64,000 nucleotides of DNA from Syntrophales bacterium (GCA_023230565.1 JALNXD010000010.1:1-64000); one strand, 5' to 3'; shown: positions 18,994 to 28,875, numbered from the stretch's first letter. Made by a program: numbers and translations. The notes: generated from the sequence alone by a model not told the origin.

Positions 18994-19054
18994 AAAGTAT
19001 GTGCTAATTTCCAGCAGAAGCCATCTGGGTTTCGTGCCCCAGAATGCATATCGG

Positions 19055-20560
19055 TTACAATTTTCTTTCTTCTTTTAACCCGTCCCCGAAAGACGGTTCC
19101 AGGGATCTCATTTCAGAATCGTCAAATTCGCTGTCGATGCCTGCAAGATAACGGGCAAGCCTCTTTTTTTCATTATAATCATATCCTATATTAAGTGCGA
19201 TGGTTTCCATTACGGGTGATCCTCCTCCATGCACTCCGGCAATTAAATACCATGCGGTCATAGGTGATGCGCCTACACTTTCGACAAATTTCCATATTTT
19301 CAAAGCATCTTCTGCTTTTATGCTGCTGTTTCGAATAATGAATTTTTCCAGATCTCTTTTTGTTTCCGGTGCATCGAAGTCCTCTGAGAAGGGAAGTGTG
19401 ACAGAGATTCCACCTGCGACTTCAGTAAGGATGTTGTATTCGTGGTAAATTGATTCCCCCGTCATGCGCCTTCCGACATTGGCATAGATCTCGTTCGGGA
19501 AAAAGACACCGCTCGAAGTCTTTTCGCCATATACCGCTGCAGCAACGCCCGCCGCATACGCAAGTTCGGCCGCTCCGGCATAGGCCGATAATTTTTCTCT
19601 GACATGAGGCATTTTTGCCACATTATTTGCTTCGGCTGCCAAGGCGGTCGCACCGCAAAGGACATCCGAAACTCCTGGTTTGCACCCGCTGTAGCTGTGA
19701 CGGTGGGAATCGGCAAAGAGCAGGGCCATCCGTCTTCCATACTGCCATTCCCCGCACATGAAAACCCGTTCCCATGGTATAAACACATTATCAAACACAA
19801 TAACCGAATCTGATACACCATATCTGGAAAAAGGAGCTGCATCTTTCTCATCTTTATCGCGAAGCCACACGGGCCGGGTAATCATTTTGATTCCTTCCTC
19901 GTCTGAGGGAACTGCAAATGATACAGCCCAGTCGCTGTCTTCTTCCGTGAGAGCCCGTGTAGGGACTACGAAGAGCACATCGGCATATGCCGCTTGCGTA
20001 ATGGACATTTTCATTCCTCTTACGACTATGCCGTCACTTTTCTTCTCTACCACATGGACATAGGAATCAGGATTTTCCTGCTGCGAAGGTCGTTTCAGGC
20101 GATCTCCCTTTATGTCGGTTTGTGAACAGGTGCCGTCAAGATCTTGTAATTGATATCCATTAAGATAGTTCATGAATCGCGTATGGTATTCAGTACCGCA
20201 TTCATCATCAATTTCTTTTGTGCATATGGCCAGTGCATTTATTGCGTCATGTCCCATACACCTTTGAATGCATCCGCCGACCCGGCGTGCCGCTAGACGT
20301 ATAAGTTTCTGTTTTTGCAGAAGATCATAAGGATTCTGGGGCAGATGGTTCCATCTGTTTATTTGCTCTCCCGAGATTGATGACTCTGCAGTGGCAAGTC
20401 CTTTCCAGTCAGGGTTTTTTGCCAGATCGAAGGTTACGTCAAGGACATTGAGCCCCGGCATTAATCTGTGATCATCCCTGCCGACCTTCTCACCTCCGAT
20501 GTATATATTTTTTTTCATTGAAAATAGGCGATCGTGGTACTGCTCTTTTGTTCTCAGCAT
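19055..20560 (-). CDS. 4-hydroxybutyryl-CoA dehydratase / vinylacetyl-CoA isomerase family protein
   Basis: The 501-residue flavin and [4Fe-4S] enzyme belongs to the HpaB/AbfD family. AbfD dehydrates 4-hydroxybutyryl-CoA to crotonyl-CoA by a ketyl-radical route. All four cluster ligands of the Clostridium enzyme have counterparts at the right spacing: two cysteines in GGCIQRCMGHDAINAL (C-x3-C), then a histidine and a cysteine seven residues apart in SHRHSYSGCKPG. ATG at 20560 is preceded by GAGAGGGA. The flanking sigma-54 activator gene is on the same strand 208 bases upstream. Oxygen-dependent HpaB monooxygenases lack these ligands, so the dehydratase reading is favoured. Confidence 0.9.
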   Translation of the reverse strand: MLRTKEQYHDRLFSMKKNIYIGGEKVGRDDHRLMPGLNVLDVTFDLAKNPDWKGLATAESSISGEQINRWNHLPQNPYDLLQKQKLIRLAARRVGGCIQRCMGHDAINALAICTKEIDDECGTEYHTRFMNYLNGYQLQDLDGTCSQTDIKGDRLKRPSQQENPDSYVHVVEKKSDGIVVRGMKMSITQAAYADVLFVVPTRALTEEDSDWAVSFAVPSDEEGIKMITRPVWLRDKDEKDAAPFSRYGVSDSVIVFDNVFIPWERVFMCGEWQYGRRMALLFADSHRHSYSGCKPGVSDVLCGATALAAEANNVAKMPHVREKLSAYAGAAELAYAAGVAAAVYGEKTSSGVFFPNEIYANVGRRMTGESIYHEYNILTEVAGGISVTLPFSEDFDAPETKRDLEKFIIRNSSIKAEDALKIWKFVESVGASPMTAWYLIAGVHGGGSPVMETIALNIGYDYNEKKRLARYLAGIDSEFDDSEMRSLEPSFGDGLKEERKL

Positions 20561-20768
20561 TTTTCCCTCTCTTCCTTTTTCTTTCCTTATTCTATGAAAT
20601 CTCAAAAACCCTGTCCTGCAGTGTTATTTTACTGAAATCGATTTTGCTCAATGAGGCGCTTTTTATTAAATTGTCAGTTTTTATTTCTGGTTCTTTACCA
20701 TGGTTTGATGCTGACATTCCAGAGTATTATTTTTTTTCCGTGCCGTTTTATCCGATAAAGAGAACTTT

Positions 20769-22310
20769 TTACTTATTCTTCTTGGCTGCTCTTCTTCCGA
20801 AGTCAATTCCCAGGCGATTCATCTTGTTTCTGAGAGTACTGGGATTAATGCCAAGGAGATCCGCTGCTCCGCCGGGACCATGCACTTTCCCCTCCGATTC
20901 TTTCAAGGCTCGCCGGATGTGGCCCGCGGTTTCTTCATCAAGACTTTTAATCTTCCTTTGCGAAGCAAAGAAGTTTTCATTATTGTAATCGCCAGTCTGC
21001 AGAAAATTATCAAAATCAAGCGTTCCATTGCGGTTCAGAATTAACGCTCTTTCAATGACATTTTCGAGTTCCCTCACATTGCCCGGCCAATAATAATTTT
21101 TAAGACGATTGACGGCACCGGGAGCTATGTGTGGTTCCATATGAAAGCCCAGTTGTTTTGATTTTCGTACAATGAAATATTTGGCAAGAGCCGGTATATC
21201 ATTTTTTCGTTCACGAAGAGGCGGAATGATTATGGGGAAAACATTCAGGCGGAAGAGGAGATCCTCCCGGAAAGTTCCCGATTGGATCATATCGGTCAGG
21301 TTTCGGTGCGTGGCTGCAATTATACGAATATCCACCCGGACAGGTTCGGATCCGCCGACTCTTTCTATCTCGTGCTGTTGCAGAACTCTGAGCATTCTGA
21401 TCTGAGCCTGCAAGGAAAGTTCGCCGATTTCATCGAGAAAAATCGTACCTCCGTTGGCGCGTTCGAAACGGCCTCTTTTTTGTGAAATAGCGCCTGTAAA
21501 GGCACCTTTTTCATGACCGAAAAGTTCACTGTCAAGCAGGGTTTCAGGAATTGCCCCGCTGTTTACCGTAATAAAAGGGCCGTCTTTTTTATGTGATGCA
21601 TGATGAATGGCTCCTGCAATTAATTCTTTTCCCACTCCGGTCTCGCCTAAAAGAAGCACCGGACTTGTGAGAGGAGCCACTTTTTTTACCATTGACATGA
21701 CTCCTTTCAGCCCACCGTCGACACCAATGATTTCATCGCCTGACAGGCGCAGCAATTCCCGGTGAAGATAACGATTGTCATCAGTCAGCATGTCTTTAAG
21801 TTGCAGTACCTTCCTGTGCCTGAGAGCATTTGCCATAGCTATGGCAAATGGTTCGTTTAGAAGAGACAAAAGCCGTGCATGCTCATTTGAATATCTGTCC
21901 AGTCCCTGGACGCCTATGGCTAAGGCACCAAGATCTTTTCCTTTAATGGATAATCGCATTAGAATATTAGATGAATTATAGTGATGAAACGCCCTGGACA
22001 TAACTTTGCAAATCGGATTATTTTCAGGACGGTTAACCACATTTACGGGAGACAGCCGATTGTTGTCAATAACGTCGCATGCATCATGAGGAAGTTGGGT
22101 AAGAGTATCAAGGCGATCAGCTCGAATGAAGTCTACCATTGCGATTGTTCTCATGGCGCTGAGATTCCTGTCATAAAGATGCAGGCTCATCCATTCTACC
22201 GGTATGTGTCCGTTCAAATAGAACAGGCAGTTCTGCATGGCTTTTTCGATATCAAGTCTTCCGCATATGCGAAGTGTAGCCTGGCGAAAAAATTCATTTT
22301 CGTTTACCAT
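20769..22310 (-). CDS. Sigma-54-dependent activator with N-terminal GAF-like domain
   Basis: The 513-residue protein has a GAF-like sensory region (about 1-165), a linker, and an AAA+ domain with GETGVGKELIAGAIH, the GAFTGA loop and GGTIFLDEIGE. It ends in a Fis-type helix-turn-helix (GAADLLGINPSTLRNKMNRL), an FhlA/NorR-like arrangement without a receiver. It would hydrolyse ATP to open sigma-54 promoters in response to a small molecule. A -24/-12 promoter and an 18-base palindrome lie between its start and the divergent flavoenzyme gene at 22613, so it probably controls that operon. Its ligand is unknown. Confidence 0.93.
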   Translation of the reverse strand: MVNENEFFRQATLRICGRLDIEKAMQNCLFYLNGHIPVEWMSLHLYDRNLSAMRTIAMVDFIRADRLDTLTQLPHDACDVIDNNRLSPVNVVNRPENNPICKVMSRAFHHYNSSNILMRLSIKGKDLGALAIGVQGLDRYSNEHARLLSLLNEPFAIAMANALRHRKVLQLKDMLTDDNRYLHRELLRLSGDEIIGVDGGLKGVMSMVKKVAPLTSPVLLLGETGVGKELIAGAIHHASHKKDGPFITVNSGAIPETLLDSELFGHEKGAFTGAISQKRGRFERANGGTIFLDEIGELSLQAQIRMLRVLQQHEIERVGGSEPVRVDIRIIAATHRNLTDMIQSGTFREDLLFRLNVFPIIIPPLRERKNDIPALAKYFIVRKSKQLGFHMEPHIAPGAVNRLKNYYWPGNVRELENVIERALILNRNGTLDFDNFLQTGDYNNENFFASQRKIKSLDEETAGHIRRALKESEGKVHGPGGAADLLGINPSTLRNKMNRLGIDFGRRAAKKNK

Positions 22311-22383
22311 CAGATTCCCTTTTCAGCAGTCTTTTGTTACTATCGGTGCAACTCGCGGCACTATATCACCGGGTTGTCAAATA

Positions 22384-22401
22384 AGGCAATTAAAATTGCC
22401 T
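22384..22401. promoter_or_regulatory. Palindromic enhancer-type operator (UAS candidate)
   Basis: AGGCAATTAAAATTGCCT is a perfect 18-base palindrome, 60 bases upstream of the -24/-12 promoter and within the divergent region next to the activator gene. Fis-type helix-turn-helix dimers of sigma-54 activators bind such symmetrical upstream sites. Assignment to the adjacent regulator is inference. Confidence 0.6.
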
Positions 22402-22460
22402 ATTTCGACAATTCATGCGGTGGTGCGTAGGTATATTATTAGAAATATTATATTAAATTA

Positions 22461-22476
22461 TGGCATGAATTTCGCT
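22461..22476 (+). promoter_or_regulatory. Sigma-54 (-24/-12) promoter
   Basis: TGGCATGAATTTCGCT carries the invariant GG (22462-22463) and GC (22474-22475) separated by ten bases, close to the consensus TGGCAC-N5-TTGC. It lies about 137 bases before the flavoenzyme start and next to a sigma-54 activator gene. Confidence 0.62.
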
Positions 22477-22612
22477 TTAGCAGGTGAGAGTTATGATCAA
22501 ATCTTTTTTCATAATAATTGAAGTTTTTCCCCACTGATGAATTTTTTTTAAATGAAGGGGAGAAATATAACGCCTCTGTCATGTAGCGATCTTCTATGAA
22601 GGAGTTTTTAAG

Positions 22613-24541
22613 ATGAGAGATAAAGAATTGGATATCCTGTTTGAACCTCTTGATCTGAAAAATTTTACGGTAAAAAACAGGTTTTTTATGGCACCAATGG
22701 GACATACATTTTCCATGGATCAACTGATAGAATATTTGACAGCTCGTGCCAGAGGTGGAGTAGGGATGATAACCACTGGAGTTATAAGTGTGCATCCGAG
22801 CGGCGGAGTCGGTGAAAATGATGTGGCCAGTTTTGAAACCGACGATGGAATAAAAAAGTATAAGCCTGTCGTAAAAGCGGTTCATAATGCCGGTTCTAAA
22901 ATTGTAGCCCAGCTAAACCATGCAGGCCGTTATGCACCGTCATGGATGATCGGGCAGCAGCCTGTCGCTCCGTCAGCCATTGCTTCAAGATACACAGGCG
23001 AAATGCCACGGGAGCTTTCAGCGGCCGAAACAGAGGAATTGATAGAGGCATTTGCTTTGGCGGCGGTAAGGTCGCGCAAGGCCGGTTTCGATGGAATAGA
23101 ATTCTGTGGATGTTCCGGATACCTGATCAGTCAATTCCTTTCACCTCTTACTAATAAAAGGAGCGACAGATTTGGAGGCGATGTTCTGGATAGAGCAACT
23201 TTTCTACTGTCTATTCTCAAGAGAACCCGTAAGCTTGTTGGGGATGATTTTGATATATGCGTAAAATTCGATGCTGAAGACGGACTTGAAGGCGGAAAGA
23301 CTTTGCAGGATTCTCTTTTGCTTGCTCCTCATTTTGTAAGCGCTGGAGCGGACCGCCTGCATATATGGGCAGGCTGGCATGAAGCGACCCGTCCGATGCT
23401 TCCCATGTTCGTTCCGCGAGGGGCTTTCAGCTATCTTGCCTCTGCGATCAAGCAAATGGTAGATGTTCCTGTTTCAACAGTCGGAAGAATAAACGATCCA
23501 TATGTGGCAGCAGAGATACTTCGCAATGGAGATGCGGATCTTGTAGGGCTTGCCAGGCAGCTTCTCTGCGATCCGGATTTTGTAAAAAAAACCGAAGAGG
23601 GTCGTGTTGATGAAATACGGCAGTGCACTGCATGCTGTTATTGTTTTGATCAACTGATGTTCGGCATACATGGTGCGAGCGACGTGCGGCTTTCCTGCGC
23701 ACTTAATGCGGAACTTGGACGTGAAGGGGAAAAACTGCTGGCAAAATCGAAATCTCCTAAAGATATAATTATTGTAGGAGCGGGACCCGCAGGTCTGGAA
23801 GCGTCCAGGGTAGCTGCATTGCGCGGGCATCGGGTTGCTCTCTTCGAAAAGGAAGAAAAAATAGGCGGCACTATTAATACTGCAGTTCTTCCTCCCCATA
23901 AGGAAGAGCTGAAAAACATTATTGACTATTATAAAAAACAAATGGAGTTGCTGCCAATCGATTTACATCTGGGGGAAGAGTGTAATGTAACGACGATTTT
24001 AGAAATGAACCCGGATGCAATCATAATTGCCACAGGTGCGAAAGCATGTATTCCAGATATACCAGGTATTGACAAAGCGCATGTCGCAAGCGCTCTTGAT
24101 GTTCTAAAAGGATCGGTTTCTACATTTGAGCAGCTTGTTATTATAGGGGGCGGTTTGATCGGTCTTGAAACGGCCGAGCTGTTAGCGGATCTAGGCCATA
24201 ACGTGACAGTTCTTGAGATGCTTCCAACAGTCGGATCGGATGTGGGACCATCAACACGCTGGGGAATGATTTCGAGGCTTCGCAAAAAAGTTACAATAAG
24301 ACCCTCCTGTAAAGTAAAGGAAATAACGGATACCGGTGTTATATTCGAAAATGCAAGGGGCGACCGTGAAGATGTTTCTGCAGGTACGGTAATCATCGCA
24401 GCAGGGATGGAAAGTCACAGAGAACTGATTGGGAGCCTCGTTGATAGAGGCATTTCTTTTTACGAGGCCGGATCATGCACCACACCGGGTCAGATTGCAG
24501 CGGCGATTGCAGATGGCTTTAAAATTGGATGCGATCTGTAA
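22613..24541 (+). CDS. FadH-like NADH:flavin oxidoreductase / 2,4-dienoyl-CoA reductase
   Basis: The 642-residue protein has the layout of bacterial 2,4-dienoyl-CoA reductase. An Old Yellow Enzyme barrel (about 1-340) carries QLNHAGRYAP and the FMN segments. A [4Fe-4S] site is formed by cysteines in RQCTACCYCFD and SCALNAE. A C-terminal FAD/NAD(P)-binding region has IIVGAGPAGLEASRVAALRGH and VIIGGGLIGLETAELLADLGH. An AAGGAG site precedes ATG. It is first in an operon with the NMO-like gene at 24626 and is probably sigma-54 controlled. An unsaturated CoA ester or cyclic enone substrate is likely but not fixed. Confidence 0.92.
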   Translation: MRDKELDILFEPLDLKNFTVKNRFFMAPMGHTFSMDQLIEYLTARARGGVGMITTGVISVHPSGGVGENDVASFETDDGIKKYKPVVKAVHNAGSKIVAQLNHAGRYAPSWMIGQQPVAPSAIASRYTGEMPRELSAAETEELIEAFALAAVRSRKAGFDGIEFCGCSGYLISQFLSPLTNKRSDRFGGDVLDRATFLLSILKRTRKLVGDDFDICVKFDAEDGLEGGKTLQDSLLLAPHFVSAGADRLHIWAGWHEATRPMLPMFVPRGAFSYLASAIKQMVDVPVSTVGRINDPYVAAEILRNGDADLVGLARQLLCDPDFVKKTEEGRVDEIRQCTACCYCFDQLMFGIHGASDVRLSCALNAELGREGEKLLAKSKSPKDIIIVGAGPAGLEASRVAALRGHRVALFEKEEKIGGTINTAVLPPHKEELKNIIDYYKKQMELLPIDLHLGEECNVTTILEMNPDAIIIATGAKACIPDIPGIDKAHVASALDVLKGSVSTFEQLVIIGGGLIGLETAELLADLGHNVTVLEMLPTVGSDVGPSTRWGMISRLRKKVTIRPSCKVKEITDTGVIFENARGDREDVSAGTVIIAAGMESHRELIGSLVDRGISFYEAGSCTTPGQIAAAIADGFKIGCDL

Positions 24542-24625
24542 AATATTCTGCATGAGTAAATAGTTGTGAAAAGTATAAAAAAATAATAAAAGATCCAATA
24601 ATGAAGATACAAAGGAGCATTAATT

Positions 24626-25618
24626 ATGAGGACCAGACTTACTGAAATGATGGGAATAAAATATCCCGTTATATGCGGTGGTATGATGAGGCTTGCATAT
24701 CCTCCTCTCTGTGCAGCGATATCAAATGCCGGTGGGCTGGGAAATCTGACAGCGGCTATGTATAGTGATAAAAGAGAATTTCAGGACGCAATTGAGACGA
24801 CGAGATCTCTCACAGACAAACCGTTTATGATCAATGTAACACTTCTTCCGTCCATCGGGATCCCGGAAGAGAGATATATGATGTATTTTGAAACCATTGC
24901 CGACGAAAAGATTGCCGCTGTAGAAATCAGCGGTATGCCCCTGAACAGGTATGCAGGAGGGGTCTATCTCAAGAAATTGAAAGATGCGGGTGTGAAAATA
25001 GTTCATAAAGTGGGATCTGTCAGGCATGGCAAATCAGCCGAAAAGGCAGGGTACGATGCCGTTATTGCGGCCGGTGTAGAAGAAGGGGGACATCCGCTCA
25101 ATGAAAATGTTGCTACTACGGTACTCACACCCCGAATGGCGGAAGAACTCAAAATTCCGGTGATAACCGCTGGAGGTATGGCGAACGGCCGAAGCCTTGC
25201 CGCGGCATTATGTCTCGGGGCCGACGGAATAATGATGGCTACACGGTTTATCAATACGCTCGAATGCGCAGTACATGAAAAGGTTCGGGAAGAGATAGTG
25301 CGGCGCCAGGAAAATGAAACTGTGCTTTACGGAAATTCAATAGGATTGCAGGGCAGAGGACTTCTCAATGATTCAATGAGAGAGGTTCTTAAAATTGAAG
25401 CAAGAGGGGGTACTTTGGAGGAAATATTCCCTCATATTGCCGGTGCCCTGGGGGATGAGATCTGGCAGAAAGGGGAGGTTAGCAAGGGACTTATAGCTGT
25501 AGGCCAATCGATCGGTCTTGTTCATGATGTGCTTTCCTGCCGGGAATTGCTTGATGGTATCGTTAAAGAGGCTGAAGAAGCACTCGCTTCCGGGTTAAAG
25601 AGGTTTCAAGAAAATTGA
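24626..25618 (+). CDS. Nitronate monooxygenase-like / FabK-like flavoprotein
   Basis: The 330-residue FMN barrel protein begins TRLTEMMGIKYPVICGGM and has AISNAGGLGNLTAAMY, the phosphate-binding AAGVEEGGHPLNENV and PVITAGGMANGRSLAAALCLGADGIMMATRFI. These are shared by 2-nitropropane dioxygenases and enoyl-ACP reductase FabK. It follows the FadH-like gene by about 85 bases with its own AAAGGAG site and is probably co-transcribed. In an anaerobe a reductase role on an unsaturated acyl substrate is more plausible than nitronate oxidation, but this is inference. Confidence 0.88.
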   Translation: MRTRLTEMMGIKYPVICGGMMRLAYPPLCAAISNAGGLGNLTAAMYSDKREFQDAIETTRSLTDKPFMINVTLLPSIGIPEERYMMYFETIADEKIAAVEISGMPLNRYAGGVYLKKLKDAGVKIVHKVGSVRHGKSAEKAGYDAVIAAGVEEGGHPLNENVATTVLTPRMAEELKIPVITAGGMANGRSLAAALCLGADGIMMATRFINTLECAVHEKVREEIVRRQENETVLYGNSIGLQGRGLLNDSMREVLKIEARGGTLEEIFPHIAGALGDEIWQKGEVSKGLIAVGQSIGLVHDVLSCRELLDGIVKEAEEALASGLKRFQEN

Positions 25619-25644
25619 TTTGAAATTCTTTTCGGATTTATTTA

Positions 25645-28566
25645 TCAGGCTTCCACTGCCTCTTTTATCTTGCAGACGAGATCTTTCAATCTGAAAGGTT
25701 TCTGGAGAAAGTGAATTCCTTCATTCAGTATGCCGTGATGGTCGATCATATCTGCCGTATACCCGGACATGTAAAGGACCTTGATATCGGGTTTAAATTC
25801 TTTTAAGATGTGAATCAATTCCCTGCCATTCATTTCCGGCATCACAATATCAGTAATGATGAGGGTTATCCGGCTCCCCTCCGCTTTGCAATAGGATATT
25901 GCATCCCTGGGAGTTTCCGCAATGATTACGTTATAACCAATGGATTCGAGCATTTCCCTGGTAATATCCAGAACCATTGGATCGTCTTCCACCAGAAGAA
26001 TATTGCCTCCCACTTTAAAAACAGGTGCTTGAGATGATTCGGCGGCAGGTTTCTCCTTCTCGGCAGTCCGGGGTATGTAAATATGAAATCTTGTCCCTAA
26101 TCCGGGTTCGCTGTATACGGATATCGCGCCGTTATTCTGTTTGATTATCCCATAGACTGTTGCCATTCCGAGACCTGTTCCCCTGCCAGCTTTTTTTGTA
26201 GTATAAAAGGGTTCAAAGATATGGTGCATCGTTTCTTTGTCCATTCCAATTCCGCTGTCACTTACGGTCAACTGCACATATTCACCCGGAAGGACTCCCA
26301 CATGATTTCTGCAATAAAACTCGTCGAGGATAGTATTTTTGGTTTCGATCTTCAGCTTTCCCCCTTCATGCATTGCATCACGGGCGTTTACCGCCAGATT
26401 AATGAGTATCTGTTCGATTTGTGAGGGGTCATATTTAATCTTCCAGAGAGAATTCTCGAGTTGAATCTTGAGATCTATATGTTCACCGATGAGCCGAATG
26501 AGTAATTTCTGCGTATTGACGACCAGTTCATTGAGATTTATGATTTTAGGGGCAATAATCTGTTTGCGGGAAAATGCAAGGAGCTGCCCGGTAATGTCAC
26601 GGGATCTTACCGCTGCTTTTTCGATTTCAACCAGATCGGTTAACACGGGGTGCTCCTTGGCAAGTCTCATTTTGGCCAGATCCACATATCCCAGGATGAC
26701 GCTTAGCATATTATTGAAATCATGTGCAACGCCTCCGGCGAGGCGGCCCAGAGTCTCCATTTTTTGTGCCTGCATCAACTGACTTTCAAGTTTGCCTTTT
26801 TCCTCGGCTGCTCTCTTACGTTCTGTCACATCTCTGCCACTATAAAGAATCCCGGTAGGTTTGCCTTCCTGATCGCGTGTAAAGGTCGTAATAACCTCCA
26901 TCCATACTGTTCCTCCATGTTTATGGTACGCTTCCACTTCTATGATTTGGGGCTTGTTTCCCTCTGTCCTTCCATATCGGGCTTCATAATTCAGGGCACA
27001 TGAAAGGAGCTGTTCGACTTTGAACATTGAATCCGGTGTTATCCGTTTTGATATCGGAATATCTGCGAGTTCGTCCAAACTGTACCCTGTAATTCTTTTA
27101 ATAGAGGGACTCTGATAGGTATACCGAAAATCCATATCCATAGTGGCTATCATATCAGTCATGTTTTCAACAATCATCCGATATCGTTTTTCGCTTTCTC
27201 TGAGTTTCCTTTCAAATCTTTTACGTTCGCTGATATCTCTTGTAATACCGACTATTGCGAAAGGTCCGCCTTTTTCGTCCCGGTTGAAACTAACGTTTAC
27301 CTCTGTAAACATTCTACTTCCGTCTTTGCGCTTCAGCGCCATTTCGATAGTTACCGGCTCACTTTTGTCAGGAGAGATTCTCTCTTTTTCATTATCCATT
27401 TCATTTTTTAAAATCTCTTTGATTCGGGCATAGGTTTGCTGACTTACCATTTCTTGAAGTGGTATTTTTTTGAGTTCATCCGGTGAATATCCCGTAATGG
27501 GAAGAACGGAAGGACTGAAATAGGTAAAATTGAGGTCGGAATCCATTGTCCAAATGATATCATTAATATTTTCGTTGATTAGCCGCAGATGTTTCTCGCT
27601 TGCCTCAAGTTTCTGCCTCGCTTTAACTCTTTCGGTAATATCACGTCCTAATCCGTAAAAACCTATCGGTTCGCCTGTCGGTGCCCGCAAGAGTGAAACG
27701 GACATGTCAAGATAAAAAACTGAGCCATCCTTCGTCAGCAGCATATATTCGGGAAATATTTTTTCCCGGCCGGTTTTGAATATCTCGTTAAATTCCCGGA
27801 ACGTGCTGTTAACCTGTTCAGGCGGTGTTACGCGACGGTAATTCATTCCCATCAGCTCTCCGCGGGTATAATTCAACTTCCGCCGCCACGACTCGTTGAA
27901 ATCTGTGTAATTTCCTTTAAGATCGGTTTCCACGTATAAATCTTCCATATTTTCGAATATGGTCCTGTATTTTTCTTCTTTTTCATGCAGTGCCCTCTCG
28001 GTGTTTTTGCGCATGGTAATGTCGCGAACAACTCCTTTAAATCCTGTCGATTTGCCCGTTTCATCCTTGACAAGAGAAATTGAAGATTCCACATCTAAAA
28101 GATCCCTGTTTTTTTTAAGAATTTTCCATTCAAAACCTTTATTTGGCTGTCCTGTGACGAAAACGTGGTGAAATGCGCAATATACCTTACGGGCGTTCGC
28201 TTTATCCATCAGCCGGAGAAAATGCAAGCCCTTGAGTTCTTCCTCTGTATAGCCTAAATCCCGTATAGCCGTGCCATTGAAGAAAAGAATCCTCCCCCTG
28301 AGATCGACTTCAAAATACGTTTCTTCGATTGTATTTATGATTTTTCTGTAATGCGCGGCCTGCCGGGTGATATCTTCTACAAGCCGGGTCAGAGATGAAA
28401 TTTTTTGTTCAGTTTCCCTAAGAAAAAGATTTGCTGCGTGTGCGAAACTATCAAATACGCCATTTGATGGCGTGGCAGTAATTTTGGCGGAATAGTCTCC
28501 TTCCGCTGCTTTCAAGAAGATGTCTGCCGCCTGACGGATAAAATTCTTTTCTCGCTTTGAAACCAT
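25645..28566 (-). CDS. Multi-PAS hybrid sensor histidine kinase
   Basis: The 973-residue protein has no clear transmembrane segment, so it is probably a cytoplasmic sensor. A short helical N terminus is followed by four PAS/PAC units near residues 75-190, 190-315, 320-450 and 450-580, each ending in a typical DITERK-like motif. Then come a HisKA helix with the phosphoaccepting histidine in GGVAHDFNNMLSVILGYVD, an HATPase with NLAVNARDAM and GRGTGLGMATVYGI, and a C-terminal receiver with its aspartate in LIITDIVMPEMNG. A separate output protein or phosphotransfer partner must exist elsewhere. The signal is unknown. Confidence 0.93.
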   Translation of the reverse strand: MVSKREKNFIRQAADIFLKAAEGDYSAKITATPSNGVFDSFAHAANLFLRETEQKISSLTRLVEDITRQAAHYRKIINTIEETYFEVDLRGRILFFNGTAIRDLGYTEEELKGLHFLRLMDKANARKVYCAFHHVFVTGQPNKGFEWKILKKNRDLLDVESSISLVKDETGKSTGFKGVVRDITMRKNTERALHEKEEKYRTIFENMEDLYVETDLKGNYTDFNESWRRKLNYTRGELMGMNYRRVTPPEQVNSTFREFNEIFKTGREKIFPEYMLLTKDGSVFYLDMSVSLLRAPTGEPIGFYGLGRDITERVKARQKLEASEKHLRLINENINDIIWTMDSDLNFTYFSPSVLPITGYSPDELKKIPLQEMVSQQTYARIKEILKNEMDNEKERISPDKSEPVTIEMALKRKDGSRMFTEVNVSFNRDEKGGPFAIVGITRDISERKRFERKLRESEKRYRMIVENMTDMIATMDMDFRYTYQSPSIKRITGYSLDELADIPISKRITPDSMFKVEQLLSCALNYEARYGRTEGNKPQIIEVEAYHKHGGTVWMEVITTFTRDQEGKPTGILYSGRDVTERKRAAEEKGKLESQLMQAQKMETLGRLAGGVAHDFNNMLSVILGYVDLAKMRLAKEHPVLTDLVEIEKAAVRSRDITGQLLAFSRKQIIAPKIINLNELVVNTQKLLIRLIGEHIDLKIQLENSLWKIKYDPSQIEQILINLAVNARDAMHEGGKLKIETKNTILDEFYCRNHVGVLPGEYVQLTVSDSGIGMDKETMHHIFEPFYTTKKAGRGTGLGMATVYGIIKQNNGAISVYSEPGLGTRFHIYIPRTAEKEKPAAESSQAPVFKVGGNILLVEDDPMVLDITREMLESIGYNVIIAETPRDAISYCKAEGSRITLIITDIVMPEMNGRELIHILKEFKPDIKVLYMSGYTADMIDHHGILNEGIHFLQKPFRLKDLVCKIKEAVEA

Positions 28567-28875
28567 AAATGCCTGCCAAATTGGTTATGTCGATATAATT
28601 AAGGTGCATCCTTGATCTGCCGCGTGCATAATTTTTTAATTCGAGTCTCTTGCTATATCATATCGGTTAAATAGTTCAAAACTTAATCTATTTTCATTTT
28701 TGAGATTTGCAGGTATTTCTATCAAAAATTATTCTGCGATTGAAACGGGGTCTTGATCTGTTATCGCGAAAATGGAAATGAAAAGGCAGAACGGATAGCC
28801 GTTCTGCCTTTTGCTCTGCTTGAATATTGTTGCTGAATCTTTCTTCTTTTTTAATTGAATATATCCGGCATGATA
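28567..28875. other. Intergenic region with terminator, no gene
   Basis: This gap of 309 bases between two minus-strand genes should hold the kinase promoter. The only clear element is the hairpin at 28781-28812 that ends the ABC binding-protein transcript. Confidence 0.5.
28781..28812 (-). terminator. Rho-independent terminator of the ABC binding-protein gene
   Basis: AAAAGGCAGAACGG and CCGTTCTGCCTTTT form a perfect 14-base stem around ATAG. The stem is flanked by A and T runs, so it works in both directions. It lies about 65 bases past the stop of the minus-strand gene ending at 28876. Confidence 0.82.

Larger units (their letters stand above)
22311..22612. other. Divergent control region of the activator and flavoenzyme genes
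   Basis: This 302-base gap has no gene. It holds the palindrome at 22384-22401, the sigma-54 promoter at 22461-22476 and an AAGGAG site before the ATG at 22613. It therefore looks like a complete enhancer-promoter region for the rightward operon. Confidence 0.6.

Noticed and set aside
24626..25618. Calling the flavoprotein a definite nitronate monooxygenase
   Set aside because: The fold is shared with FabK and other reductases, and the setting is anaerobic, so only the family is asserted.
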